The position numbers were made by a program, and so were the translations under genes. The notes beneath the pieces were generated by a model. It made no database searches. It was not told the origin of the DNA and was given only the letters and a program-made list of their open reading frames with translations. Of a DNA stretch of 64,000 nt, positions 54,272 to 62,743 are shown piece by piece (the first letter of the stretch is position 1; each line of letters starts with the position of its first letter). Source of the stretch: Kitasatospora cineracea (lineage in GTDB: Bacteria > Actinomycetota > Actinomycetes > Streptomycetales > Streptomycetaceae); assembly GCF_003751605.1 (NCBI RefSeq), contig NZ_RJVJ01000001.1, positions 2,232,001-2,296,000 of the forward strand. Reading direction: 5' to 3'.

Positions 54272-55651
54272 GTGGCCGTACCCGAGACCAGAAGCACCGA
54301 GCCCGTCCCGACCGACCCGCCGGACGGCGGGTCGCCCTACCGGCGGCTGTACCGCAGCCCGCACGGCCGGATCCTCGGCGGCGTCTGCCAGGGCCTGGCC
54401 ACCCACCTCGGCGTGCCCGTCACCTGGGTGCGGCTGGCGTTCATCGTGCTGTTCTTCTCCGAGGGCATCGGCGCCCTGCTGTACGCCGCGTTCTGGGTGG
54501 TGGTGCCGCTGGGCATCAACCAGGCCGTCCCCGGCGCCGCCCCCGCCCGCCGCCCGGCCGCCGACCCCGGCCGCTTCGGGTGGCTGCGCGACCTGCTGGA
54601 GCGCACCTTCCACGGCGAGCAGGACGCCCCCGCCGCGGCCGGCGACGGCCCGGCCCCGGCGGGCGCCCGGACCGGCCGGGGCGGCAGCATGGGCCAGTTG
54701 TTCGCGCTGGTCGCCCTGGTGATCGGCGTGATGGCGCTGCTGTCCGCGCTCGGCATCCAGACCGCCAAGCCGTACGTGTGGCCGCTGCTCGCGGTCGGCA
54801 TCGGCGTCGCCCTGGTGTGGCGGCAGGCCGACGACTCGCGCTGGCAGAGCTGGTTCGGCCCGACGCCGGGCAGCCGCCGCGGCGCCTACCTGCGGGTGCT
54901 GGCCGGGGCGCTGCTGGTGGTGGCCGGCATCATCGGCTACTTCGTCACCCAGGGCGTGGACTCCCCGGTCGCGCTGGTCATCGAGTCCTCGCTGGCCGTG
55001 GTGGCGGGCGTGCTGGTGCTCGGCGGGCCGTCCATGCTGCGGATGTGGCAGGACCTCGGCGCCGAGCGCACCGCCCGGATCCGGGCCCAGGAGCGGGCCG
55101 AGATCGCCGCGCACGTGCACGACTCGGTGCTGCACACCCTCACCCTGATCCAGCGCCGGGCCGAGGACCCCAAGGAGGTGCTGCGCCTGGCCCGCGCCCA
55201 GGAGCGCGAACTGCGCCTGTGGCTGTACCGCCCGGAGGCCGCCGCCGAGGCCGCCCCCGACACCCTGGCCGAGCACCTGCGCGAGATCGTCGCCGAGGTC
55301 GAGGACCGGCACGGCGTCCACCTGGAGCTGGTCTGCGTCGGCGACTGCCCGATGGACGAGAAGATCGCCTCGCAGATGCAGGCGGCCAGGGAAGCCATGG
55401 TGAACGCCGCCAAGTACGGTGGCGGTGGACCGGTCCAGGTCTACGCGGAGGTGGAGGGGAGGACGGTGTCGGTGTTCGTCCGCGACCACGGCCCCGGCTT
55501 CGACCCCGACGACCTCCCCGAGGACCGCATGGGCGTACGCGAATCGATCATCGGCCGGATGCGGCGCAACGGGGGCACCGCGCGGGTGCGGCCCGCGCCG
55601 GACGGCGGGACCGAGGTCGAGCTGGAGATGGAGAGGGCGGCAGATGACTGA
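54272..55651 (+). CDS. PspC-type sensor histidine kinase (NarX/LiaS class)
   Basis: The 459-residue protein has an N-terminal PspC domain (GRILGGVCQGLATHLGVPVTWVRLAF, about 32-57), several membrane helices between about 55 and 255, and a HisKA_3 dimerisation segment ERAEIAAHVHDSVLHTL with the phospho-accepting His at 283. The HATPase is REAMVNAAKYGGGGPVQVY (N box) and RDHGPGFDPDDLPEDRMGV (G1). Unlike typical NarX kinases it starts with PspC rather than a sensor loop. The GTG start is the first plausible one. The response regulator start overlaps its stop by 8 nt. It is divergent from the PspC/LiaF-like gene. Confidence 0.93.
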   Translation: MAVPETRSTEPVPTDPPDGGSPYRRLYRSPHGRILGGVCQGLATHLGVPVTWVRLAFIVLFFSEGIGALLYAAFWVVVPLGINQAVPGAAPARRPAADPGRFGWLRDLLERTFHGEQDAPAAAGDGPAPAGARTGRGGSMGQLFALVALVIGVMALLSALGIQTAKPYVWPLLAVGIGVALVWRQADDSRWQSWFGPTPGSRRGAYLRVLAGALLVVAGIIGYFVTQGVDSPVALVIESSLAVVAGVLVLGGPSMLRMWQDLGAERTARIRAQERAEIAAHVHDSVLHTLTLIQRRAEDPKEVLRLARAQERELRLWLYRPEAAAEAAPDTLAEHLREIVAEVEDRHGVHLELVCVGDCPMDEKIASQMQAAREAMVNAAKYGGGGPVQVYAEVEGRTVSVFVRDHGPGFDPDDLPEDRMGVRESIIGRMRRNGGTARVRPAPDGGTEVELEMERAADD

Positions 55652-56321
55652 CGCAGCGTCAGCGGAGGCACCCGGCAGGCGGGCCCGGGTGGTGCTGGTG
55701 GACGACCACCGGATGTTCCGCACCGGCGTGCGGGCCGAGATCGGGCGCACCGACGAGACCGGCATCGACGTGGTCGGCGAGGCCGACGACGTCGAGTCCG
55801 CGGTCCGGGTGGTCGCCGAGACCCGGCCCGACGTGGTGCTGCTCGACGTGCACCTGCCCGGCGGCGGCGGCGTCGAGGTGCTGCGCCGCTCGGCCGGCGT
55901 CGAGGGGGTGCGCTTCCTCGCGCTGTCCGTCTCGGACGCCGCCGAGGACGTGATCGGCGTGATCCGCGGCGGCGCCCGCGGCTACGTCACCAAGACCATC
56001 ACCGGCACCGACCTGGTCAACGCGATCTTCCGGATCTCCGACGGCGACGCGGTGTTCTCGCCCCGGCTGGCCGGCTTCGTGCTCGACGCGTTCGCCGCCA
56101 CCGACACCCCGCCGGTCGACGAGGACCTCGACCGGCTCACCCAGCGCGAGCGCGAGGTGCTGCGGCTGATCGCCCGCGGCTACGCCTACAAGGAGATCGC
56201 CAAGCAGCTGTTCATCTCGGTGAAGACCGTGGAGAGCCACGTCTCCGCGGTGCTGCGCAAGCTCCAGCTCTCCAACCGGCACGAACTGACCCGCTGGGCC
56301 ACCGCCCGCCGCCTGGTCTGA
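55644..56321 (+). CDS. NarL/LuxR-family response regulator
   Basis: The 225-residue protein has a receiver domain (VVLVDDHRMFRTGVRAEI, phospho-acceptor Asp68 in VVLLDVHLPGGGG) and a LuxR HTH (LTQREREVLRLIARGYAYKEIAKQLFISVKTVESH, about 160-194). Its start lies inside the end of the PspC-kinase gene, so the pair is translationally coupled. By analogy to LiaR it likely activates the divergent PspC/LiaF-like operon, but no operator can be assigned by eye. Confidence 0.95.
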   Translation: MTDAASAEAPGRRARVVLVDDHRMFRTGVRAEIGRTDETGIDVVGEADDVESAVRVVAETRPDVVLLDVHLPGGGGVEVLRRSAGVEGVRFLALSVSDAAEDVIGVIRGGARGYVTKTITGTDLVNAIFRISDGDAVFSPRLAGFVLDAFAATDTPPVDEDLDRLTQREREVLRLIARGYAYKEIAKQLFISVKTVESHVSAVLRKLQLSNRHELTRWATARRLV

Positions 56322-56394
56322 CACCCCGGCGTCCCCCGCCGGGCCGCCCGGCGGGGGAGCGGCGGTGCACCCGGACGGGTGACGGTGTGTTTGG

Positions 56395-57981
56395 ATGGGA
56401 GCCGTGCCGACCCCCCGCCCCCGTCGCCCCCCGGCCCCCGGAGCGGACCACGGTCCCGCCCCCGGCCCGGACACCGGCCCGGCCGGCCGGCGGCGCGCCG
56501 GACAGGCCCTGTCGGCCCGGGCCGGCCGCCTGCTGTGGGTCTGGCCCGCCGCGCTGACCCTCGCGGCCTGCCTGTACGGGGCGGGCGGACCACTGCTGTG
56601 GGACGACGAACTCGCCACCTGGAACGCGGCGAACCGCTCCCCGGCCGAGATCTTCCACCTGCTGGGGAACGTGGACGCCGTGACCGGCGCCTACTACCTG
56701 CTGATCCACTTCTGGGCCGAGGCGTTCGGGCACTCCGCCGCCGCGCTGCGGGCCCCCTCCGCGCTGGCCATGGCCGGGGCCGCCGCCTTCGTCGCGCTGA
56801 CCGGCCGCAAGCTCTTCACGCCCACCGCCGGCCTGGTCGCGGGCCTGCTGTTCGCATTGACCCCGTCGGTGTCCCGGTACGGGCAGGAGGTCCGCGGCTA
56901 CGCCTTCGTGGTGCTCTTCGCCGCCGCCGCGACCTTCCTGCTGCTGCGCGCCCTGGAACGGCCCACCGCCGGACGCTGGGTGCTGTACGCGCTCGCGCTG
57001 GCCGGCGCCGGACTGTTCCACGTCGTCGCGCTGGTCCTGATCGTCCCGCACACCCTGGTCGCCGCCGGGCGGTGGCGGACCGGCCGCGCGCGCGGCGTGC
57101 CGGTCGGCCACCCGCTCGCCGTCCTCGGCGCGGTGCTGCCGCTGCTCCCGCTGATCGCGCTCGGCCAGGACCAGGTCGGCCGGCAGCTCGGCTGGCTGGC
57201 CAAGCCCACCGTCCCGGCCGTCGCCCGGATGTGGCCCAACCTGTACGGCTCGGCCTGGGTCGCCCTGCTGGTGCTCGCCTGCGCGGCGCTGCCGCTGGCC
57301 TGGCCGCACGGGCGCCGCCCGGCGGTGGAGGTCGGCCTGGTCGCCGTGCTGCCGATCCCGCTGCTGTGGGCCGCCTCGCAGGGGCACACCTCCTACTTCC
57401 TCGACCGCTACCTGCTCTTCACGCTGCCCGCCTGGACCGTGCTGGCCGGGGCCGGCCTCGCCGCGCTGCGCCCCCGCGCGCTCACCGCGATCGGCCTGGC
57501 CGCCGTCCTGGTGCTCGGCGCGCACGACCAGCGGGTGGTGCGCCAGCGCTACGCGCACACCACGTGGGACGGCGCGGCCGCGGCGAAGGTGATCGCCGAC
57601 GGCTACCGGCCCGGCGACGGCGTCGCGCCGCAGCGCTACGGGAAGGCGGTCTTCGCGGCCATCCCCACCGCGCTCGACCTCTACCTGCCCGAACGGGTCC
57701 GGCTCGACGACGTCTTCGTCGAACGGAGCGCGGTCCGACTCGGCGACCTCTACCCGCAGATGGCCACCGACCCGGCGGCCCGGCTGGACGGCGTCCGACG
57801 GGTCTGGGTGGTCACCCTGGTCGACGACGACGCCGTCGGACCCGACGGCGCCCGCGCCACCGCGCACGACGACCCGTTCGCGGGCTTCGACCCCGCCGAG
57901 GCGGCGGCGCTGCGGGCGGCCTTCCCGAAGAGCACCGTCACCCACCGGCACAACGTGCTGATCGCCCTGCTGGAGCGCTGA
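56395..57981 (+). CDS. GT39-like polytopic membrane glycosyltransferase
   Basis: The 528-residue protein has about 10-12 membrane helices and the acidic first outer loop LLWDDELATWNAANRS (WDDE, about 63-78), typical of GT-C enzymes that use polyprenyl-phosphate sugars. YYLLIHFWAEAFGHS and SRYGQEVRGYAFVVLFAA are further family-like segments. A globular C-terminal part follows. The start may be ATG 56395 or GTG 56404. It is separated from the downstream PIG-V-like gene by about 170 nt. The likely role is transfer of mannose or another sugar to protein or lipid; the sugar is unknown. Confidence 0.82.
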   Translation: MGAVPTPRPRRPPAPGADHGPAPGPDTGPAGRRRAGQALSARAGRLLWVWPAALTLAACLYGAGGPLLWDDELATWNAANRSPAEIFHLLGNVDAVTGAYYLLIHFWAEAFGHSAAALRAPSALAMAGAAAFVALTGRKLFTPTAGLVAGLLFALTPSVSRYGQEVRGYAFVVLFAAAATFLLLRALERPTAGRWVLYALALAGAGLFHVVALVLIVPHTLVAAGRWRTGRARGVPVGHPLAVLGAVLPLLPLIALGQDQVGRQLGWLAKPTVPAVARMWPNLYGSAWVALLVLACAALPLAWPHGRRPAVEVGLVAVLPIPLLWAASQGHTSYFLDRYLLFTLPAWTVLAGAGLAALRPRALTAIGLAAVLVLGAHDQRVVRQRYAHTTWDGAAAAKVIADGYRPGDGVAPQRYGKAVFAAIPTALDLYLPERVRLDDVFVERSAVRLGDLYPQMATDPAARLDGVRRVWVVTLVDDDAVGPDGARATAHDDPFAGFDPAEAAALRAAFPKSTVTHRHNVLIALLER

Positions 57982-58082
57982 CCGGGGCGGGCGGGCCCGG
58001 GCCGGCCGGGGCGCCGCGGGCGCGGTCGTCCGTCCGGGGCCCGGGTGCGGCGAGCCTGCGGTTCCCGCCCCACCCCGCTGCA

Positions 58083-58088
58083 TAGCGT
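58083..58088 (+). promoter_or_regulatory. Candidate -10 for the PIG-V-like gene
   Basis: TAGCGT (TANNNT) ends 7 nt before a GTG at 58096, which opens a 23-codon ORF overlapping the PIG-V-like start. No -35 is clear. Confidence 0.35.
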
Positions 58089-58151
58089 GGGCGCCGTGCC
58101 AGCCACCCCCCGCGACCGCGCCCGGCGGGCGCCCGCCGGACGGGGCGGGCC

Positions 58152-59348
58152 GTGGCCCGGGTCCTGACCCGGGCCGCCGAGGCCGGCCGCCCCGCCGACC
58201 GCGCACCCGCCGCCCGCCGACGCCCCCGGTACCCCCGCCCCGCCGTCCGGGCCGCCCTGCTCGGCCACCTCGCCGTCCGGGCCGCCGGAGTCCTGCTGCT
58301 GGCCGGCTGGGCCGGCCCGGTCGGCGCCGCGCACCGGCTCGACGGCATGTGGGACGCCCACTGGTACCGGCAGATCGCCCTGCACGGCTACGCGGGCACC
58401 CCGCCGGTGCCCGGCCCGTACGGCCCGTACGAGGCGTACGCGTTCTTCCCCGGATACCCGCTCCTGGTCCGGGCCGCCGCGCTGCTGCTCCCGGTCGGCG
58501 CGGCGGCGCTCGCGGTGGCCTGGGCGGCGTCGCTGGCCGCCGCCGGGGGGATCTTCGCGGTCGCCGCCCGGCTGTACGGCGACCGGGCCGGGGTGTGCGC
58601 CGCCGTGCTGTGGGGCGTCCTGCCGTACGCGGTGGTGGAGAGCGCCGCCTACTCGGAGCCGCTGTTCACCGCCTTCGCCGCCTGGTCCGTGCACGCGGCG
58701 CTCCGGCGCCGCTGGGTGGCCGCCGGGCTGCTGTGCGCCGCCGCCGGGCTGACCCGCCCGACCGGGGCCGCGCTCGCCCTGGCGGTCGCCGCCGCCGCGC
58801 TGCTGGAGTGGGCGCGGCCGGGCCCGGGCGCGGCCGGCCGCCGCGACCCGCGGGCCCTGGCCGGGGCGGTGCTGGCGCCGCTGGGCTGCGCCGGCTTCGT
58901 CGCCTGGGTGGGGTGGCGCAAGGGCCGCTGGGACGGCTACTTCCGGGTCCAGGACGCCTGGCAGAGCCGGTTCGACCTCGGCCGCTCCACCCTGCTCGCC
59001 TTCCGCCGCCTGCTGACCGCCGCCGAACCGGTCTGGCTGGCCGACGTGGTCGCCGCCGGCACCCTGCTGGCCGCCGTGCTGCTGCTGGCGCTCTCGGCGC
59101 TGCGCCGCCAGCCGCCGGTGCTGCTGCTGTACAGCGCCGCGATGCTGGCCCTGGCGCTCGGCGACGCCGCCTACTTCACCTCCCGGGCGCGCTTCCTGCT
59201 GCCCGCCTTCGGACTGCTGCTCCCGCTCGCCACCGCCCTGGCCCGCACCCGCGGCCGGGCGGTGCCCGCGGTGCTGCTCGGCGCGGCCGCGCTGCTCTCC
59301 GCGGCGTACGGCGGCCACGTCGTCCTGGTCTACCCGGACGCCCCGTGA
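58152..59348 (+). CDS. PIG-V-like membrane mannosyltransferase
   Basis: The 398-residue protein resembles bacterial relatives of PIG-V, a GT-C mannosyltransferase. It has the first outer loop GMWDAHWYRQIALHGYAG (WD and YR, about 66-83) and AYAFFPGYPLLVRAAALL (FFP-Y-P). The ESAAYSEPLFTAFAAWS and LTRPTGAALALAVA segments and about eight membrane helices complete it. The GTG start is preceded by GGGCGGGCC and overlaps a 23-codon upstream ORF. The donor is probably polyprenyl-phosphate mannose. It follows another GT-C gene, so the two may act on one glycan. Confidence 0.82.
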   Translation: MARVLTRAAEAGRPADRAPAARRRPRYPRPAVRAALLGHLAVRAAGVLLLAGWAGPVGAAHRLDGMWDAHWYRQIALHGYAGTPPVPGPYGPYEAYAFFPGYPLLVRAAALLLPVGAAALAVAWAASLAAAGGIFAVAARLYGDRAGVCAAVLWGVLPYAVVESAAYSEPLFTAFAAWSVHAALRRRWVAAGLLCAAAGLTRPTGAALALAVAAAALLEWARPGPGAAGRRDPRALAGAVLAPLGCAGFVAWVGWRKGRWDGYFRVQDAWQSRFDLGRSTLLAFRRLLTAAEPVWLADVVAAGTLLAAVLLLALSALRRQPPVLLLYSAAMLALALGDAAYFTSRARFLLPAFGLLLPLATALARTRGRAVPAVLLGAAALLSAAYGGHVVLVYPDAP

Positions 59349-59434
59349 CCCGCCCCCGCGGTGCCGGGCCGCCGGAACCCGCGGTCCCCGCGGCCCCGTT
59401 CGGGGAAGCGGCCTGGGATGTCGGCGGCGGGTCA

Positions 59435-59440
59435 TAGACT
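59435..59440 (+). promoter_or_regulatory. Candidate -10 for pcrA
   Basis: TAGACT (TANNNT) ends 9 nt before the pcrA ATG, so the leader is at most a few nucleotides. Confidence 0.4.
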
Positions 59441-59449
59441 CGAAGGGCC

Positions 59450-62083
59450 ATGAGTAGCCTCTTCGATGACCTCCCGCTCCCCGGCTTCGAGCGTCCCGCC
59501 GTCGGGTCGAGCCCCCGCCCCGCAGCGCCGCAGGCGCCGCTGCCGCAGTGGTCGGAGGAGGAGGCACCGCCCGCCGACGAACCGCCCCACGAGCCGTACG
59601 ACGCCGGCCCCTACGACGAGCCGTACGGGGAGGACATCCCCGACGGGCTGTTCGCCACCGACCACGCCGCCGAGGCCGAGCGCGACGCCTGGCACCGCAA
59701 CGGCGCGGCCCGCACCGTGGTCGACCCGGCGCAGCTGCTGGAGGGCATGAACGACCCGCAGCGCGAGGCCGTGCTGCACGCCGGGTCGCCGCTGCTGATC
59801 GTGGCCGGCGCCGGCTCCGGCAAGACCCGGGTGCTCACCCACCGGATCGCCCACCTGCTGGCCGCCCGCGGCGTCCAGCCCGGCGAGATCCTGGCGATCA
59901 CCTTCACCAACAAGGCCGCCGGCGAGATGCGCGAGCGCGTCGAGGCGCTGGTCGGCCCGCGCGCCAAGGCGATGTGGGTCTCCACCTTCCACAGCGCGTG
60001 CGTGCGGATCCTGCGCCGCGAGGCCAAGCAGCTGGGCATGAACTCCAGCTTCTCGATCTACGACTCGGCGGACTCCCAGCGCCTGATGTCCCTGGTCTGC
60101 CGGGACCTCGACCTCGACCCCAAGCAGTTCCCGCCGAAGTCCTTCACCGCCAAGGTCAGCAACCTCAAGAACGAGCTGATCGACGAGGAGACGTACGCCG
60201 ACCAGGCCGCCAACCCGATGGAGAAGAAGCTCGCCGAGGCGTACTTCCTCTACCAGCGGCGGCTGCGCGAGGCCAACGCCCTCGACTTCGACGACATCAT
60301 CATGACCACCGTCAACCTGCTGCAGGCGTTCCCCGACGTCGCCGAGCACTACCGGCGCCGGTTCCGGCACATCCTGGTCGACGAGTACCAGGACACCAAC
60401 CACGCCCAGTACACCCTGGTGCGCGAGCTCTCCGGCGGCTCCGCGGGGCAGGCGCCCCGGATGACCGCCGACGGCGACTACGTGAACCCCGCCGACGCGC
60501 AGCTCGCGCAGATCCCGCCCGCCGAGCTGTGCGTGGTCGGCGACGCGGACCAGTCGATCTACGCCTTCCGCGGCGCGACCATCCGCAACATCCTCCAGTT
60601 CGAGGAGGACTACCCGAACGCGACGACGATCCTGCTGGAGCAGAACTACCGCTCCACCCAGACCATCCTCACCGCCGCCAACTCGGTCATCGAACGCAAC
60701 ACCAACCGCCGCAAGAAGAACCTGTGGACGGCCGGCGACCAGGGCGAGCAGGTCGTCGGCTACGTCGCCGACGACGAGCACGGCGAGGCCCAGTTCATCG
60801 CCGAGGAGATCGACCGGCTCACCGACGCGGGCGCCGCCCGCCCCGGCGACGTGGCGATCTTCTACCGCACCAACGCCCAGTCCCGGGTCTTCGAAGAGGT
60901 GTTCATCCGGGTCGGCCTGCCCTACAAGGTCGTCGGCGGCGTGCGCTTCTACGAGCGCAAGGAGGTCAAGGACGTCCTGGCCTACCTGCGGGTCCTGTCC
61001 AACCCCGAGGACACCGTCCCGCTGCGCCGCATCCTCAACGTCCCCAAGCGCGGCATCGGCGAGCGCGCCGAGGCGATGATCGACGCGCTCGCCTCCCGCG
61101 AGCGGATCTCCTTCGCCGCCGCGCTGCGCCGGGTCGACGAGGCGTACGGGATGGCCGCGCGCTCCGCCAACGCCGTGAAGAAGTTCAACGAACTGCTGGC
61201 CGGGCTGCGCCAGGTCGTCGAGTCCGGCGCCGGACCGGCCGCCGTGCTGGAGGCCGTGCTGGAGGAGACCGGCTACCTCGCCGAGCTCCAGTCCTCCACC
61301 GACCCGCAGGACGAGACCCGGGTGGAGAACCTGCAGGAGCTCGCCTCGGTCGCCCTCGAGTACGAGAAGGACCCGGGGGAGCGCCCCGAGGGCGACGAGG
61401 GCCCGCCGGTCGGCTCGCTCGCCGACTTCCTGGAGCGGGTCGCGCTGGTCGCCGACTCCGACCAGATCCCCGACGAGGAGGACGGCGCGGGCGTCATCAC
61501 GATGATGACCCTGCACACCGCCAAGGGCCTGGAGTTCCCCGTCGTCTTCCTCACCGGCATGGAGGACGGGATCTTCCCGCACATGCGGGCCCTCAACCAG
61601 GCCAAGGAACTGGAGGAGGAGCGCCGCCTCGCCTACGTCGGCCTCACCCGGGCCCGGCAGCGGCTCTACCTGACCCGCTCGGTGCTGCGCAGCGCCTGGG
61701 GCCAGCCCTCCTACAACCCGGCCTCGCGCTTCCTGGAGGAGATCCCGGAGAAGCTGATCGAGTGGAAGCGCACCGGCGCCGCCGCGGTGCCGGTCTCGCG
61801 CGGCTACTCGTCCTCCGGTTCGTCCGGCTCGGGCTCCTCGCGGGGTTCCGGCTCCTCGGCGGCCGCCTCGCCGAAGGCCGGCTGGGGCAGGTCCGCCCGG
61901 ACGGTCACCGACCGGGAGGTCGTCGCGCTCGCCGTCGGCGACCGGGTCAGCCACGACAGCTTCGGCCTCGGCACCGTCGTCGCCACCCAGGGCGTCGGCG
62001 ACAAGGCCCGCGCCACGGTCGACTTCGGCTCCGCCGGGCGCAAGGAACTGCTGCTGCGCTACGCCCCCGTCGAGAAGCTCTGA
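59450..62083 (+). CDS. pcrA: ATP-dependent DNA helicase UvrD/PcrA
   Basis: PcrA is a superfamily 1 helicase for DNA repair and replication-transcription conflicts. The 877-residue protein has an acidic Pro-rich N-terminus of about 95 residues. Helicase motifs follow: [13 protein letters not shown] Q motif ([13 protein letters not shown]), [15 protein letters not shown] (Walker A), [15 protein letters not shown] (Ia), VDEYQDTN (II), [14 protein letters not shown] (III), NYRST (IV), [18 protein letters not shown] (V) and [13 protein letters not shown] (VI). A Ser/Gly linker (about 785-805) leads to a Tudor-like C-terminal domain ([20 protein letters not shown]) that in PcrA binds RNA polymerase. 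A 30-residue insert ([11 protein letters not shown]...) lies between motifs II and III. Confidence 0.97.
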   Translation: MSSLFDDLPLPGFERPAVGSSPRPAAPQAPLPQWSEEEAPPADEPPHEPYDAGPYDEPYGEDIPDGLFATDHAAEAERDAWHRNGAARTVVDPAQLLEGMNDPQREAVLHAGSPLLIVAGAGSGKTRVLTHRIAHLLAARGVQPGEILAITFTNKAAGEMRERVEALVGPRAKAMWVSTFHSACVRILRREAKQLGMNSSFSIYDSADSQRLMSLVCRDLDLDPKQFPPKSFTAKVSNLKNELIDEETYADQAANPMEKKLAEAYFLYQRRLREANALDFDDIIMTTVNLLQAFPDVAEHYRRRFRHILVDEYQDTNHAQYTLVRELSGGSAGQAPRMTADGDYVNPADAQLAQIPPAELCVVGDADQSIYAFRGATIRNILQFEEDYPNATTILLEQNYRSTQTILTAANSVIERNTNRRKKNLWTAGDQGEQVVGYVADDEHGEAQFIAEEIDRLTDAGAARPGDVAIFYRTNAQSRVFEEVFIRVGLPYKVVGGVRFYERKEVKDVLAYLRVLSNPEDTVPLRRILNVPKRGIGERAEAMIDALASRERISFAAALRRVDEAYGMAARSANAVKKFNELLAGLRQVVESGAGPAAVLEAVLEETGYLAELQSSTDPQDETRVENLQELASVALEYEKDPGERPEGDEGPPVGSLADFLERVALVADSDQIPDEEDGAGVITMMTLHTAKGLEFPVVFLTGMEDGIFPHMRALNQAKELEEERRLAYVGLTRARQRLYLTRSVLRSAWGQPSYNPASRFLEEIPEKLIEWKRTGAAAVPVSRGYSSSGSSGSGSSRGSGSSAAASPKAGWGRSARTVTDREVVALAVGDRVSHDSFGLGTVVATQGVGDKARATVDFGSAGRKELLLRYAPVEKL

Positions 62084-62179
62084 CGGGCCGGACGGCCCCG
62101 CACGCTGTGATTTTGCCCTCCTCTCGGCAGGTGGGGAAGGACGGCGGCCCCGCCGGGCCGCTACCCTCCCCTCAGATCT

Positions 62180-62195
62180 GTTAAAAGTGGTTAAC
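62180..62195 (+). promoter_or_regulatory. GTTAA-N6-TTAAC inverted repeat
   Basis: An AT-rich inverted repeat, GTTAA (62180-62184) and TTAAC (62191-62195), stands out against GC-rich DNA 58 nt before the B12-protein ATG. It could be a regulator site or part of a promoter. Confidence 0.35.
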
Positions 62196-62252
62196 ACCGA
62201 GCCCGCGGCCGAGAGCGGCCGGGTGGTGGACAACGTGGTCCAGGAGGCAGTC

Positions 62253-62657
62253 ATGGTGGTGTCGGGGCCGATCCGAGTCGTGGTCGCCAAGCCCGGACTC
62301 GACGGGCACGACCGGGGAGCCAAGGTCATCGCGCGCGCCCTGCGCGACGCCGGCATGGAGGTCATCTACACCGGCCTCCACCAGACCCCCGAGCAGATCG
62401 TCGACACGGCGATCCAGGAGGACGCCGACGGCATCGGCCTGTCCATCCTCTCCGGCGCGCACATGACCCTCTGCGCCAAGGTGATCGAGCTGCTCAAGGA
62501 GCGCGACGCCGCCGACATCAAGGTCTTCTGCGGCGGGATCATCCCCGACGCCGACATCACCGAGCTGAAGGCCCTCGGCGTCGCCGACATCTTCACCCCG
62601 GGCACCTCCACCCAGGACGTGGTCAGCTGGGTCGAGTCCAACCTGCGCTCCGCGTAG
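62253..62657 (+). CDS. Stand-alone cobalamin-binding subunit of a methylmalonyl-CoA mutase-type enzyme
   Basis: The 134-residue protein is a single B12-binding domain: [21 protein letters not shown] with the DxHxxG cobalt-ligand motif (DGHDRG, about 16-21), LSILSGAH (SxL) and [11 protein letters not shown] (GG). Such free subunits pair with a separate large mutase subunit. The ATG is chosen because GGAGG lies 5 nt before it; a GTG at 62187 would add 22 residues. Its mutase partner is not in the window. A strong terminator follows. Confidence 0.93.
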   Translation: MVVSGPIRVVVAKPGLDGHDRGAKVIARALRDAGMEVIYTGLHQTPEQIVDTAIQEDADGIGLSILSGAHMTLCAKVIELLKERDAADIKVFCGGIIPDADITELKALGVADIFTPGTSTQDVVSWVESNLRSA

Positions 62658-62676
62658 CGGACCGGACGGGCAGCCC

Positions 62677-62717
62677 GGCAGGGGCCGGGAGCGGAGACAC
62701 CGCTCCCGGCCCCTGCC
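62677..62717. terminator. Bidirectional terminator
   Basis: An 18-bp perfect stem (GGCAGGGGCCGGGAGCGG and its complement) with a 5-nt loop lies between the B12-protein gene and the convergent DUF5691-type gene. Confidence 0.92.
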
Positions 62718-62743
62718 GCGTCCGGGCCTGGTCGCGTCCGGAC

